Origin: Shinella sumterensis
GTDB lineage: Bacteria > Pseudomonadota > Alphaproteobacteria > Rhizobiales > Rhizobiaceae
Assembly: GCF_004514425.2 (NCBI RefSeq)
Contig: NZ_MYFN02000006.1
Span: forward strand, 1 to 64,000
Direction of reading: 5' to 3'
Length of the DNA: 64,000 nucleotides
Position numbers and translations under genes: made by a program
Part shown: positions 6,241 to 14,204 of the stretch, piece by piece
How positions within the stretch are numbered: the stretch's first letter is position 1
Layout of the letters: each line of letters opens with the position of its first letter
Notes under the pieces: model-generated
What the model was told of the DNA's origin: nothing
The model's input: the letters and a program-made list of their open reading frames with translations, nothing else
Databases searched by the model: none

Positions 6241-8089
6241 TGTCGTACAGCTTCGGACGAATGACAGCCTCCGGTCTGTCGTCGCCGGCCTTGGCGATCC
6301 GCTGCGCGACAAGATAAGCACGGCCGCCTATGTGCTGCAGTATCTCGATGACTACCAACTGGCCGCGATCTACAAGAGCAACTGGCTTGGCCGGAAGATT
6401 GTGGACATCCCCGCCATGGACGCCGTGCGCAAGGGCCGCGACTGGCAGGCGGAACAGGATCAGATTGAGCTTATCGAGGCTGAGGAAAAGCGTCTCGGGT
6501 TCTGGCACAAGCTGCTTGAGGTGAAGGTCAAGGCCCGCCTGTGGGGCGGCGCTGCTCTGTACATCGGCACTGGCGACACGGACCTGATGCAGCCCCTCGA
6601 CCCGGAGCGCATCAGCAAAGGCGGCATCAAGTACCTGACGGTGCTGGGCCGTCGCGATGTCTCCGCCGGTGAGATCAGCCAGGACGTGCTTTCGGAGTTC
6701 TATGGCCGCCCCGCTTATTACGAGGTCACGGGCTCGTCGACGGCCTCGATGGTTCGTATCCATCCCTCGCGCCTTGCCGTCTTCGTAGGCGCACCCCATG
6801 CCGACAATCTCCTGTCGCAGGGACCGAACCAAGGGTGGGGCGACAGCATCCTGGAAGCCGTCTACACGGCGATGAAGAACGCCGACGCCACGGCGGCCAA
6901 TATCGCATCGCTCGTGTTTGAGGCGAACGTTGACGTGTTCCGCATACCGGATTTCATGGCGAGCCTCGCCGATCCGGCCTATAGCAGCCGGCTATTGGAG
7001 CGTTTCGCGCTCGCTGCAACCGCCAAGGGCGTCAACCGTGCCCTGATCCTCGATAAGGATGAGGAATACGAGCGGAAGCAGGTGACGTTCGCCCAACTGC
7101 CGGAGATCATGCAGACCTTCTTGCAGATGGCAGCCGGCGCCGCCGATATCCCGGTGACCCGTCTCCTTGGCCAGTCGCCGGCAGGCATGAGCGCCACCGG
7201 CGAATCGGACATGAACAACTATTACGACCGGGTGTCGTCCATCCAGTCTTTGGAGATGACGCCGGCGCTGTATCGGCTCGACGAATGTTTGATCCGGTCT
7301 GCGCTCGGCAGCCGCCCTGCGGAAATCTTCTATGAGTGGTCCCCGCTCAAGCAGATGACGGAGAAGGAGCAGGCCGAGATCGGCAAGATGTACGCCGAGA
7401 CCTCCGAAATCTTCGGCCGCACCGGCCTGTTCACCTCGGAAGAGCTGCGAACCGTCGTAGCCAACCAGCTCGTCGAAAGCTCGTTCTATCCCGGCCTTGA
7501 CCAGGCCATGGAAGAGACCGGCACGGATTGGGATAAGGAATTCGAGACGAAAAAGGAAGCAGAGGCTCAAGCGAAAGCCGAAGCCGAGGCGGCGCGCCAG
7601 CAGATGGGCGATGCCGCTCCGCGCACGCTCTATGTCCGTCGTGACGTCCTGAACGCCGACGAACTCATTGCATGGGCGAAGGGGCAGGGTTTCAAGACCA
7701 CGCTCCCGGCGGATGACCTGCACGTCACCATCACGTTCAGCCGCACTCCGGTCGACTGGATGAAGATGGGCGACAACTGGTCGGACAACGGCAAGGGCGG
7801 CTTGACCATCCCCGCCGGCGGACCGCGCCTCATGGAAGCGTTCGGCCAGAACGGCGAGGCGAAGGTGCTGGCGTTCGCCTCAAGCGCGCTGTCGTGGCGC
7901 CATGAGGATATGAAGCGGAACGGTGCGTCGTGGGATCACGAAGAGTACCAGCCGCACATCACCATCAGCTATGACCCGGATGCGCCGGACATCGACAGCA
8001 TCGAGCCGTTCCGCGGCAAGATCGAGCTGGGGCCGGAAATCTTCCAGGAGGTCAAGGAAGACTGGCAAGCCGGCATTCGCGAGGAATGA
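6233..8089 (+). CDS. Portal protein fused to an Acb1-like anti-CBASS phosphoesterase domain
   Basis: It encodes 618 residues. Residues 1 to about 430 are a DUF1073-type portal, the ring at the capsid vertex through which DNA passes. A Glu/Lys/Ala-rich linker (about 432-455) leads to a C-terminal domain (about 463-618) with two H-x-T motifs: HVTI (H497, T499) and HITI (H575, T577). These are the hallmark of 2H phosphoesterases, and the layout resembles T4 Acb1, which cleaves cyclic oligonucleotide signals of CBASS defence. Terminase lies upstream and the head morphogenesis gene downstream (overlap ATGA). Portal function is firm; enzymatic activity is inferred from the intact motif pair. Confidence 0.85.
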   Translation: MGNVVQLRTNDSLRSVVAGLGDPLRDKISTAAYVLQYLDDYQLAAIYKSNWLGRKIVDIPAMDAVRKGRDWQAEQDQIELIEAEEKRLGFWHKLLEVKVKARLWGGAALYIGTGDTDLMQPLDPERISKGGIKYLTVLGRRDVSAGEISQDVLSEFYGRPAYYEVTGSSTASMVRIHPSRLAVFVGAPHADNLLSQGPNQGWGDSILEAVYTAMKNADATAANIASLVFEANVDVFRIPDFMASLADPAYSSRLLERFALAATAKGVNRALILDKDEEYERKQVTFAQLPEIMQTFLQMAAGAADIPVTRLLGQSPAGMSATGESDMNNYYDRVSSIQSLEMTPALYRLDECLIRSALGSRPAEIFYEWSPLKQMTEKEQAEIGKMYAETSEIFGRTGLFTSEELRTVVANQLVESSFYPGLDQAMEETGTDWDKEFETKKEAEAQAKAEAEAARQQMGDAAPRTLYVRRDVLNADELIAWAKGQGFKTTLPADDLHVTITFSRTPVDWMKMGDNWSDNGKGGLTIPAGGPRLMEAFGQNGEAKVLAFASSALSWRHEDMKRNGASWDHEEYQPHITISYDPDAPDIDSIEPFRGKIELGPEIFQEVKEDWQAGIREE

Positions 8090-8904
8090 TGCTCCGCTAT
8101 TCACTCGCCAAGCTTGGCCGGTCTGCCGGCCGAGCAAAGGGCACCAAGGCTGAGCTGCCTGCTATAGAGCCAAGGCTGTCAACCGAACGTGAGTATTACG
8201 CCGCCCTACGCTCCATGCTGACCGAGATGGCGCGGGAGACGCGGGAAAGCGTCATTCCGCTCTATCAGTCGGAACTTGCGCAAAAGCGCCTGGCGATGAC
8301 GAGGGATGCGGACCCGTCGTGGTTCAATCGTCTGGCTGCACTCACCGCCGCCTTACAGAGGATCGCATCGGACACGGTGAACCGGGTCATGCGTCTGGAG
8401 GCGGTCCGGCACACGGAAGCGTTCATGGCCACCGCCAAGAGAACGCTGGGCATCGATCTTCGGTCTGTGGTGCAGATGGAAGACCTCGCCGCGTATCTGG
8501 AAGCCGCCGCCGGTCGCAACACGGCGCTCATCACCGGCCTGGCCGACGACACAATCAAGCGGATCCAGCAGGCGGTCTATGACAACAGTATCGCCGGGAA
8601 CTCGGTGACCACGCTGCGGAAGGCGCTGGCCGAGGGCTTCGGCATCTCCGATCGGCGGGCGAAGCTCATCGCCCGGGACCAGACGGCCAAGCTGAACAGC
8701 GATATGAACCGCATCCGGCAGGAGCAGGCAGGCGTGACGTCCTACTCGTGGATGACCAGCCGGGACGAGCGGGTTCGCGAGCGTCATCGCAGGATGGACG
8801 GCAAGGTCTACAAATGGGGCGAGGCCACCGGCGCGGAGCAGGGGCTTCCGCCAGGCCAGCCCATAAACTGCCGATGCATCGCGCGGGGTATCGTCGAGTT
8901 CTAG
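8086..8904 (+). CDS. Phage head morphogenesis protein (Mu gpF/SPP1 gp7-like)
   Basis: It encodes 272 residues. The C-terminal signature (ARDQTAKLNSDMNRIRQEQAG...SRDERVRERHRRMDG...PGQPINCRCIARGI) is that of the minor head protein family of Mu gpF and SPP1 gp7, including the 'P..P.nCrC' end. The N-terminal 150 residues are helical. These proteins sit in or near the portal and are needed for head assembly. The start overlaps the portal stop (ATGA). Confidence 0.88.
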   Translation: MMLRYSLAKLGRSAGRAKGTKAELPAIEPRLSTEREYYAALRSMLTEMARETRESVIPLYQSELAQKRLAMTRDADPSWFNRLAALTAALQRIASDTVNRVMRLEAVRHTEAFMATAKRTLGIDLRSVVQMEDLAAYLEAAAGRNTALITGLADDTIKRIQQAVYDNSIAGNSVTTLRKALAEGFGISDRRAKLIARDQTAKLNSDMNRIRQEQAGVTSYSWMTSRDERVRERHRRMDGKVYKWGEATGAEQGLPPGQPINCRCIARGIVEF

Positions 8905-9092
8905 AGGCCCAGCAGCCTCTTGACGTCATCGGGCATGTCAACTCGATCGCCGATGTCATCGGGGCCGATCTGGATGACTTCCGTCGTCTCGATCGACCGC
9001 TTGAGCTTCCGAATTTCGAGCGCCAGCGCTTCGATCTTGACGTTCTGGTCAAGGATTAACGTGCGCAGGGCTCGGAACTGTTCGTCGGTCAT
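8901..9092 (-). CDS. Small coiled-coil-like protein on the minus strand (63 aa)
   Basis: The protein is MTDEQFRALRTLILDQNVKI...EIRKLKRSIETTEVI followed by an acidic tail (GPDDIGDRVDMPDDVKRLLGL). The first 40 residues form a convincing amphipathic helix. It fills the gap between the head morphogenesis and protease/scaffold genes and overlaps the former by 4 bp at its 3' end. No strong ribosome-binding site is seen upstream of 9092. The opposite strand offers nothing better, so it is probably real but unproven. Confidence 0.45.
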   Translation of the reverse strand: MTDEQFRALRTLILDQNVKIEALALEIRKLKRSIETTEVIQIGPDDIGDRVDMPDDVKRLLGL

Positions 9093-9121
9093 GCCGGCGA
9101 TGTAATCGCATCAAAGGATCA

Positions 9122-10273
9122 ATGTCCATGCAATTCACCGACGCTGTAGCGGTGTCCGGCACGCGTCGGACGGCCGATGGATATCTTGTCGCCGAGGCGC
9201 GCTCGGTCCGCACGGGCATCCAGCTTTATGCGGGGGCCGAGGTCGGCAAGCCGGAACTGCCCGTGGTGCGCGTCTACCGCCCCGCTGATCAGGTCTTTGC
9301 CGATGCCAGCCTCCAGAGCTTCACGCACGCCCCGGTCACCATGGATCACCCGGCGGAGGCTGTGACCGCCGACAACTGGAAGAAGCTCGCCGTCGGCGAG
9401 GTCAGCACGGCAGCCAAAAAGGATGGCGAGTGGGTCCACCTGCCGCTGATCCTGAAGGACGCCGCAGCGATCGAGGCCGTCGAGACCGGCAAGCGCGAGC
9501 TTTCGGCCGGTTACACCTGTGAACTCGTCTGGGGTGACGGGGTGGCTCCGGATGGCTCGGCCTTCGACGCCCAGCAATCGAACATCAAGATCAACCATCT
9601 CGCGATCGTCGATCGGGCGCGGGCTGGTTCTCAAGCTCGCATCGGTGACGGTGCGATTTCGTGGGGCGCCGCCCCTGTGACCAATGATCAGCAACCCGAA
9701 AAGGAAAAGATCATGACCCTGAAGACGGTTACCGTCGATGGCATCCCGGTCGAAGTAACCGACCAGGGAGCCACGGTGATCGGCACGCTGCAGTCGCGAC
9801 TTGCCGATGCCAACACGAAGTTCATCGACGCCGAGAAGGCGCACCAGACGGCTATCGCCGCCAAGGACGCCGAATTGGCCAAAAAGGACGCCGAAATCGA
9901 CGCCCTCAAGGCCAATGTTCTCGACGAGAAGGCTCTCGACGCCAAGGTGCAGGCCCGCGCGGACCTCATCTCCGTTGCCAAGTCCATCGCCAAGGACGTG
10001 AAGACCGAAGGTCTGACCGACGCCGATATCCGCAAGGCCGTGGTCGTCGCCAAGCTCGGCGATGCGGCTCTCGCCGGCAAGCCCGAGGCCTACATCGATG
10101 CGCGCTTCGACATCCTGGCCGAAGACGCCAAGAAGAACCCCGATCCGTTCGCCCGCGTCGTCGCCGATGGCCTCAGCGCGCCGGCCAATCTCACCGACAG
10201 CAACAAGGCCTACGAAGCCATGCTTCAGCGTGATCGCAACGCCTGGCAGGGTAACCAGAAGGAGACCGCATAA
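9122..10273 (+). CDS. DUF2213 capsid maturation protease/scaffold fusion
   Basis: It encodes 383 residues. Residues 1 to about 185 match the DUF2213 phage domain (FTHAPVTMDHPAE..., GKRELSAGYTCEL..., IKINHLAIVDRARAG), taken to be a prohead protease. Residues from about 198 onward are Lys/Asp/Ala-rich coiled coil (AAKDAELAKKDAEIDALKAN), typical of internal scaffolds. AAAGGA precedes the ATG at 9122. An in-frame internal start lies at 9713. It is upstream of the cement and major capsid genes, as expected for a scaffold/protease. Confidence 0.82.
   Translation: MSMQFTDAVAVSGTRRTADGYLVAEARSVRTGIQLYAGAEVGKPELPVVRVYRPADQVFADASLQSFTHAPVTMDHPAEAVTADNWKKLAVGEVSTAAKKDGEWVHLPLILKDAAAIEAVETGKRELSAGYTCELVWGDGVAPDGSAFDAQQSNIKINHLAIVDRARAGSQARIGDGAISWGAAPVTNDQQPEKEKIMTLKTVTVDGIPVEVTDQGATVIGTLQSRLADANTKFIDAEKAHQTAIAAKDAELAKKDAEIDALKANVLDEKALDAKVQARADLISVAKSIAKDVKTEGLTDADIRKAVVVAKLGDAALAGKPEAYIDARFDILAEDAKKNPDPFARVVADGLSAPANLTDSNKAYEAMLQRDRNAWQGNQKETA
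9713..10273 (+). CDS. Nested in-frame scaffold protein (internal start of the DUF2213 gene)
   Basis: A ribosome-binding-like AAAAGGAAAAG lies just before an in-frame ATG at 9713 (residue 198 of the full protein), exactly at the junction between the protease-like and coiled-coil parts. Initiation here would give a 186-residue scaffold without the protease, as in lambda C/Nu3. The site and reading frame are seen directly; use of the start is inferred. Confidence 0.55.
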   Translation: MTLKTVTVDGIPVEVTDQGATVIGTLQSRLADANTKFIDAEKAHQTAIAAKDAELAKKDAEIDALKANVLDEKALDAKVQARADLISVAKSIAKDVKTEGLTDADIRKAVVVAKLGDAALAGKPEAYIDARFDILAEDAKKNPDPFARVVADGLSAPANLTDSNKAYEAMLQRDRNAWQGNQKETA

Positions 10274-10737
10274 TGGCAATCCCTCCCGTCTCTTACTCTC
10301 GCGATACGCCGAAGGGTTATCCCGGCATGATCGCCACGACGGAGCCACATCACATCATTTCGATGATCGTGGCCGCCGCTTCCGCCGATATCCCGTTCGG
10401 GCGCGGCGTTCTCTTCGGCACGGTCGAGGATACGGTCGCTCTTCCGGCGGCCATTGGCAAGTTCGCTGGCATCGCCGTGGCGGATCGCACGATCCCGTTT
10501 GAACAGGGCGAGGTCTTCAAGGCCTACGACCAGATCAGCGTGATGAAAAACGGTTCGATCTGGGTCACGGCGCTCGTCGCCGTTGCGCAGGGCGATCCCG
10601 TCTACATGACACCGACCGGCACCTTCACCAATGTCTCGAACTCCAGCGCAAACCAGCTGATCGAGAACGCGGAATGGGCGACGGTCACCTCTACCACCAA
10701 CCAGATCGCCAAGCTTCGCCTCGGCGTCACCAAGTAA
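10273..10737 (+). CDS. Capsid decoration/structural cement protein
   Basis: It encodes 154 residues, mostly beta-strand and Gly-rich (IPFGRGVLFGTVEDTV...AGIAVADRTIPFEQGEVFKAYDQISVMKNGSIWVTA...AQGDPVYMTPTGTF). This resembles the structural cement protein Gp24-like/DUF2190-type family that coats and stabilises the capsid. Its position between scaffold and major capsid fits. The start overlaps the upstream stop. Confidence 0.75.
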   Translation: MAIPPVSYSRDTPKGYPGMIATTEPHHIISMIVAAASADIPFGRGVLFGTVEDTVALPAAIGKFAGIAVADRTIPFEQGEVFKAYDQISVMKNGSIWVTALVAVAQGDPVYMTPTGTFTNVSNSSANQLIENAEWATVTSTTNQIAKLRLGVTK

Positions 10738-10749
10738 GGGGACATCACC

Positions 10750-11688
10750 ATGTTCACGACTGATGCGCCCGCTCTGGCGCTGAACTTCCTGCGCACCGCG
10801 CAGAACTATATCGAGCCCGGCATCTATGCCCGCCAGTACCCGGACTTTCAGTACCGGGAACTTGTCCCGGTCGACAACTCCGCGCCGGACTGGACGACCG
10901 CCATCGATTTCTTCTCGATGGGCGATGACATTGGCGAAGCCCGTGAATTCGCGCCCGATGGCGACGACATCAACTTTGTCGACTTCAAGCTCGACAAGGG
11001 TTCGAGCCGCGTCTTCATGGTCGGCATTGGCTACCGCTACAATCTCCAGGAGCTTGCCCATGCCCAGGCATACGGCATCCGCCTGACCGATGAGCGCGCT
11101 GATGCGGCCCGTCGCAAGTACGAGCAGTTCATCGACAACCTCGCGTTCATCGGCCGGTCGAAGCTCGGCATGTCCGGCCTCATCAACACGACCAGCGTCA
11201 CCGCTCTCACCGCCGCGAACGGTGCAGGCGGTACGGCAACCTGGCCGACCAAAACCCCGGACGAAGTGGTCGCCGACTTCAACCGCGTGCTCGGGCTCAT
11301 CTTCACCGAATCGAACGGCATCGAGACGGCAGATACCATCCTGATCAGCCAGGATCGGTACAACTATCTGATCGGCAAACGTCTCGATCCGACGTCCGAG
11401 ACCAACCTGCTGGATTACATCCTGCGGGCCAACGTCTACACGGCCCGTACCGGTCGGCCGCTGACCATTCGTGCCGTGTTCGGTCTTGAGACCGCTGGCG
11501 CCGGCAGCACCCAGCGCATGGTCGCCTATCGCCGCACGCCTGATGTCGTGAAAATGCACGTCCCCATGCCGCTGCGCTGGCTTCAGGCAGAGCAGCGGCT
11601 CCTGAAGTTCGAGGTTCCGGGCATCTTCCGCACCGGTGGCGTGGAAGTGCGCCGTCCGGGCGCGATGCGCTACCTCGATGGCATCTGA
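10750..11688 (+). CDS. Major capsid protein (DUF2184 family)
   Basis: It encodes 312 residues. It begins with ALALNFLRTAQNYIEPGIYARQYPDFQYRELVPVDN and continues as a DUF2184-type phage major capsid protein, with a hydrophobic core strand region (KMHVPMPLRWLQAEQRLLKFEVPG) and the C-terminal GIFRTGGVEVRRPGAMRYLDGI. It has no N-terminal delta-domain, agreeing with a separate scaffold. It is flanked by cement and connector genes. An AGGGGACATCACC stretch gives a weak ribosome-binding site. Confidence 0.85.
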   Translation: MFTTDAPALALNFLRTAQNYIEPGIYARQYPDFQYRELVPVDNSAPDWTTAIDFFSMGDDIGEAREFAPDGDDINFVDFKLDKGSSRVFMVGIGYRYNLQELAHAQAYGIRLTDERADAARRKYEQFIDNLAFIGRSKLGMSGLINTTSVTALTAANGAGGTATWPTKTPDEVVADFNRVLGLIFTESNGIETADTILISQDRYNYLIGKRLDPTSETNLLDYILRANVYTARTGRPLTIRAVFGLETAGAGSTQRMVAYRRTPDVVKMHVPMPLRWLQAEQRLLKFEVPGIFRTGGVEVRRPGAMRYLDGI

Positions 11689-11698
11689 GGAGGCAGCC

Positions 11699-12211
11699 AT
11701 GTCCAAACAGGTCACTATCGAAAATGCCCTCGCGGGAGGCATCGGCCTCCCCACGGGTCAGGTTGTCCCCGGCCACGGCTCCATCGCGGTGGAGCCCGAG
11801 ATCTGGGATGAATCGAAAGAGCACCCCGTCGTTGCGGCGCTCGTCAAGGACGGGTCTCTCATCATCGACGGCAAGGGCAAGAAGAAGTCGGCGCTCGGCG
11901 AGCGTGATGAGAACGGCGATACCGAAGAGATGGCGGAGATGCGCAAGCGTTTCGACGCAAGCTACTCTGCTCTTCAGTCGGAGCTTCAGGCAGAAAAGGC
12001 CAAGGTCGCGGATCTGGAAAAGCTGATCGCTGATCGAGGCGCCTCCGGCCAACCGGCAGCGCTCAAGGCTGAACATCACGGCGGCGGCAAGTTCAACGTC
12101 ACGCAGGGTGAAACCATGCTGTTGTCGGGCCTTTCCAAGGCGGATGCCGATGCTTTCAACGCAATGAGCGATGAAGACAAGGCCGCATACGTAGAGGCAT
12201 CCAAGAAGTAA
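11699..12211 (+). CDS. Phage head-associated protein of unknown function (170 aa)
   Basis: The start at 11699 follows GAGGAGGCAGCC, a strong ribosome-binding site. The protein has a beta-rich N-terminus (VTIENALAGGIGLPTGQVVPGHGSIAV), a helical coiled middle (EEMAEMRKRF...QAEKAKVADLEKLIADRG) and an acidic C-terminus. It lies directly after the major capsid gene and is followed by a perfect hairpin. It may be an accessory head or connector protein; no family was recognised. Confidence 0.65.
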   Translation: MSKQVTIENALAGGIGLPTGQVVPGHGSIAVEPEIWDESKEHPVVAALVKDGSLIIDGKGKKKSALGERDENGDTEEMAEMRKRFDASYSALQSELQAEKAKVADLEKLIADRGASGQPAALKAEHHGGGKFNVTQGETMLLSGLSKADADAFNAMSDEDKAAYVEASKK

Positions 12212-12218
12212 CGAATAG

Positions 12219-12238
12219 CCCGGCGGTTTTCCGCCGGG
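12219..12238 (+). terminator. Perfect 8-bp hairpin after the capsid genes
   Basis: CCCGGCGG (12219-12226), loop TTTT and CCGCCGGG (12231-12238) form a GC-rich hairpin 7 bp past a stop codon. Only short T runs follow, so it may act as a partial terminator or an mRNA 3'-end stabiliser that lets head genes be made in excess. Confidence 0.55.
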
Positions 12239-12260
12239 TATTCCTTCCAGAGGATGGAAG

Positions 12261-12650
12261 ATGGCCTATACCACCCCGACTCCAACAACCTTCAAGACCC
12301 GCTACCCGGAATTCGCGCCGGTGAGCGATGCCCTGATCCAGTTGATGATCGACGATGCCGTGGCAGAGGTGGGCGAGACGTGGGTCGAGAAGGACCGCGC
12401 CCGCGCTCAGATGCTTCTCGTCGCTCACTGGCTGACGATGGAAGGAGAGCCAGCCCGCACCGCTTCCGGCCAAGGATCGGCAGGGACGGGCATCGTCAAG
12501 CGCCGCAAGGTTGGCGACGTCGAGACGGAGTTCGCCACTCCCGGCGGTTCGTCGGACGGAAGCGCCGCAAGCGGCTACATGCTCACGGCATACGGGCAGG
12601 AATACTTGGCCATCATGCGCCGGAACTTCCCGGCCGTGGCCGTTGTCTGA
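12261..12650 (+). CDS. Head-tail connector protein (DUF4054-like)
   Basis: It encodes 129 residues. TPTTFKTRYPEFAPVSDALIQLMIDDAVAEVGETW and the downstream AQMLLVAHWLTMEGEPA...GSAGTGIVKRRKVGDVETEFA are typical of the DUF4054/gp6-like adaptor family that extends the portal at the neck. The C-terminus (YGQEYLAIMRRNFPAVAVV) is conserved in style. It begins the neck gene block. Confidence 0.8.
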   Translation: MAYTTPTPTTFKTRYPEFAPVSDALIQLMIDDAVAEVGETWVEKDRARAQMLLVAHWLTMEGEPARTASGQGSAGTGIVKRRKVGDVETEFATPGGSSDGSAASGYMLTAYGQEYLAIMRRNFPAVAVV

Positions 12651-12660
12651 GGAGAAAGCC

Positions 12661-12867
12661 ATGAAAGTGACGAACAAGGGCAAAGAGCGCCAGGGCGTCC
12701 ACACCACCAGCGGCGTGGTGTTCATCCATCCCGGCAAGAGCCGCGACGTCGAACTGACCGAGGCCGGCGAGAAGCTGGTCAGGGCATCGCAGGACCTGTC
12801 GATTGACGGCCGCACGCGCAAGGTCCCTGAAACGCCCTCCGAGCCTTCCGAGGCCAGCGAGGCGTGA
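12661..12867 (+). CDS. Small phage neck-region protein (68 aa)
   Basis: The start at 12661 has GAGGAGAAAGCC upstream. The protein has a short beta-type core (GVHTTSGVVFIHPGKSRDVELTEAGEKLVRA) and an acidic Ser/Glu/Pro tail. The stop overlaps the next GTG start. Related short proteins sit between connector genes in other myoviral prophages; the function is unknown. Confidence 0.6.
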   Translation: MKVTNKGKERQGVHTTSGVVFIHPGKSRDVELTEAGEKLVRASQDLSIDGRTRKVPETPSEPSEASEA

Positions 12868-13343
12868 GCTTTACAGTCGATGTGGTGCGCCGCCGGCATG
12901 TCGATCTGTCGAAGATCCAGCTGAGCTTGCGCGGCCCCAAGAAGGTAAAGGTCGGCTTTCCATCCGGTGAGGCCGACAGCGACAATATCCAGAAGGCCGT
13001 CTGGAACGAGTTCGGCACGCGCGGAGGCGCTTCCGGCGGGGGCTGGGGCGGTCCGGTTCCAGAGCGGCCATTCCTCCGCAACGCCATGCGGGACAACAAG
13101 GGCAAGTACCGGCACGGCATGCGAGCGTCGGCGGCGAAGCTGCTCACCGGCAAGACTTCTATCTCGGTCGTGCTGGCGAAGCTCGGGATCATGGCGCAGG
13201 GCGATGTGCAAGAGAGCATCACGTCGCTCCAGTCGCCGCCTAACAGCCCGACGACCATTGAAATCAAAGGCTCAAGCAACCCGCTGATCGATTCCGGCGA
13301 GATGCGCGGCGCGGTGACTTGGAAGGTGTGGGACGGATCATGA
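12864..13343 (+). CDS. Neck/tail completion protein (HK97 gp10-like)
   Basis: It encodes 159 residues from a GTG at 12864 (GTGA overlap). It contains a segment typical of gp10/gpG-like tail-completion proteins: VGFPSG... AVWNEFGTRGG...PVPERPFLRNAMRDNKGK, with the conserved 'E.GT...iP.RPFlR' motif, and a C-terminal 'NPLIDSGEMRGAVTWKV'. These proteins join head to tail. The stop overlaps the next start (ATGA). Confidence 0.78.
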   Translation: MSFTVDVVRRRHVDLSKIQLSLRGPKKVKVGFPSGEADSDNIQKAVWNEFGTRGGASGGGWGGPVPERPFLRNAMRDNKGKYRHGMRASAAKLLTGKTSISVVLAKLGIMAQGDVQESITSLQSPPNSPTTIEIKGSSNPLIDSGEMRGAVTWKVWDGS

Positions 13344-13666
13344 TCGACGTTGCCATTGCCATCGACGGGGAGGCCGTCAACGTCACCCGGAGCCGAAGCG
13401 GTGGCGCCTACAATGAGGATGGGGAGTGGGTGCCGGGTGCGGCTGCGAGCGCCACGATCCGCGCCGCCATTCAGCCGGTGAAGGGCAATCAGTTGATGGA
13501 CATGCCGGAGGGCATCCGCGCCGAGGCCGGCTGGATGTGCTGGAGCCGATCGGACATCCTTCTCGACGACGTGATCACCCACAAGGGCGTGCGCTACCGG
13601 GTGTTGTTCGTCTGGCCGAGGGATGACGGTGCGTTCTACCGCGCCGCGCTGGGGAAACTGGCATGA
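13340..13666 (+). CDS. Head-tail adaptor/joining protein (108 aa)
   Basis: The beta-rich protein (VAIAIDGEAVNVTRSRSGGAYNEDGEWVPG...ATIRAAIQPVKGNQLMDMPEG...DVITHKGVRYRVLFVWPRDDGAFYRAAL) resembles head-closure/head-tail joining proteins, which have the pattern 'i...gv.Y.V......'. Both ends overlap neighbours (ATGA at 13340; next ATG at 13663). Function is inferred from fold style and position in the neck block. Confidence 0.6.
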   Translation: MIDVAIAIDGEAVNVTRSRSGGAYNEDGEWVPGAAASATIRAAIQPVKGNQLMDMPEGIRAEAGWMCWSRSDILLDDVITHKGVRYRVLFVWPRDDGAFYRAALGKLA

Positions 13667-14172
13667 CCGATGATGAGGTCCACAGCGCCCTTGTTCGCTG
13701 GGTCAAGGCCAAGACGGGCGCAACCACGATCAAGGCCCATCAGTCCGGCCCGACGCCGGCTTTGTCTTACGTCATGGTCAACGACACCGGCACGGCAGAG
13801 GTCCGGCGTTGGCACCAGCAGACCGAATACACCGAGACCGATGCGGAGAACTCGGCCGGCGAGAAGATCGTCACGGCGGCTCCTGTCATCGAAATGGAAT
13901 GGCGGTTCTCGGTTCACGCCTACGGCCCGAGCCCGACCGATCGGCTCCGGCCCATCGTATCGGCCATGAAGGTATCTCAGGTCATGGAGCCGCTTATGCC
14001 CGGCCTGCATGTCCATGAGGTTTCAGCCATACGGGACGTGCCGGACTGGATCAACAACGCATGGCAGCCCCGCGCTCAGATGGACATCATCGTTCGCGGC
14101 ATCATCCGTGACAGCGTCGGCGAGGTCGACGTCATCGACGACTACAGCTTCGACATCGCTCGGGCTGAGTAA
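13663..14172 (+). CDS. Phage neck/tail terminator protein
   Basis: It encodes 169 residues. Its layout (VRWVKAKTGATTIKAHQSGPTPALSYVMVND...ETDAENSAGEKIVTAAPVIEMEWRFSVHAYG) resembles the LIC_12616-type neck terminator family, which caps the tail tube before head joining. It is the last gene before the tail sheath, the expected position. Start overlaps the previous stop. Confidence 0.7.
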   Translation: MTDDEVHSALVRWVKAKTGATTIKAHQSGPTPALSYVMVNDTGTAEVRRWHQQTEYTETDAENSAGEKIVTAAPVIEMEWRFSVHAYGPSPTDRLRPIVSAMKVSQVMEPLMPGLHVHEVSAIRDVPDWINNAWQPRAQMDIIVRGIIRDSVGEVDVIDDYSFDIARAE

Positions 14173-14204
14173 CCCCTGAAAACTCAACCAGAAAGGAAAT
14201 CGCC

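Noticed and set aside
10225-11754. Antisense open frame of 509 codons across cement and major capsid genes
   Set aside because: The forward frames are clearly structural proteins with good ribosome-binding sites; the antisense translation is a compositional shadow.
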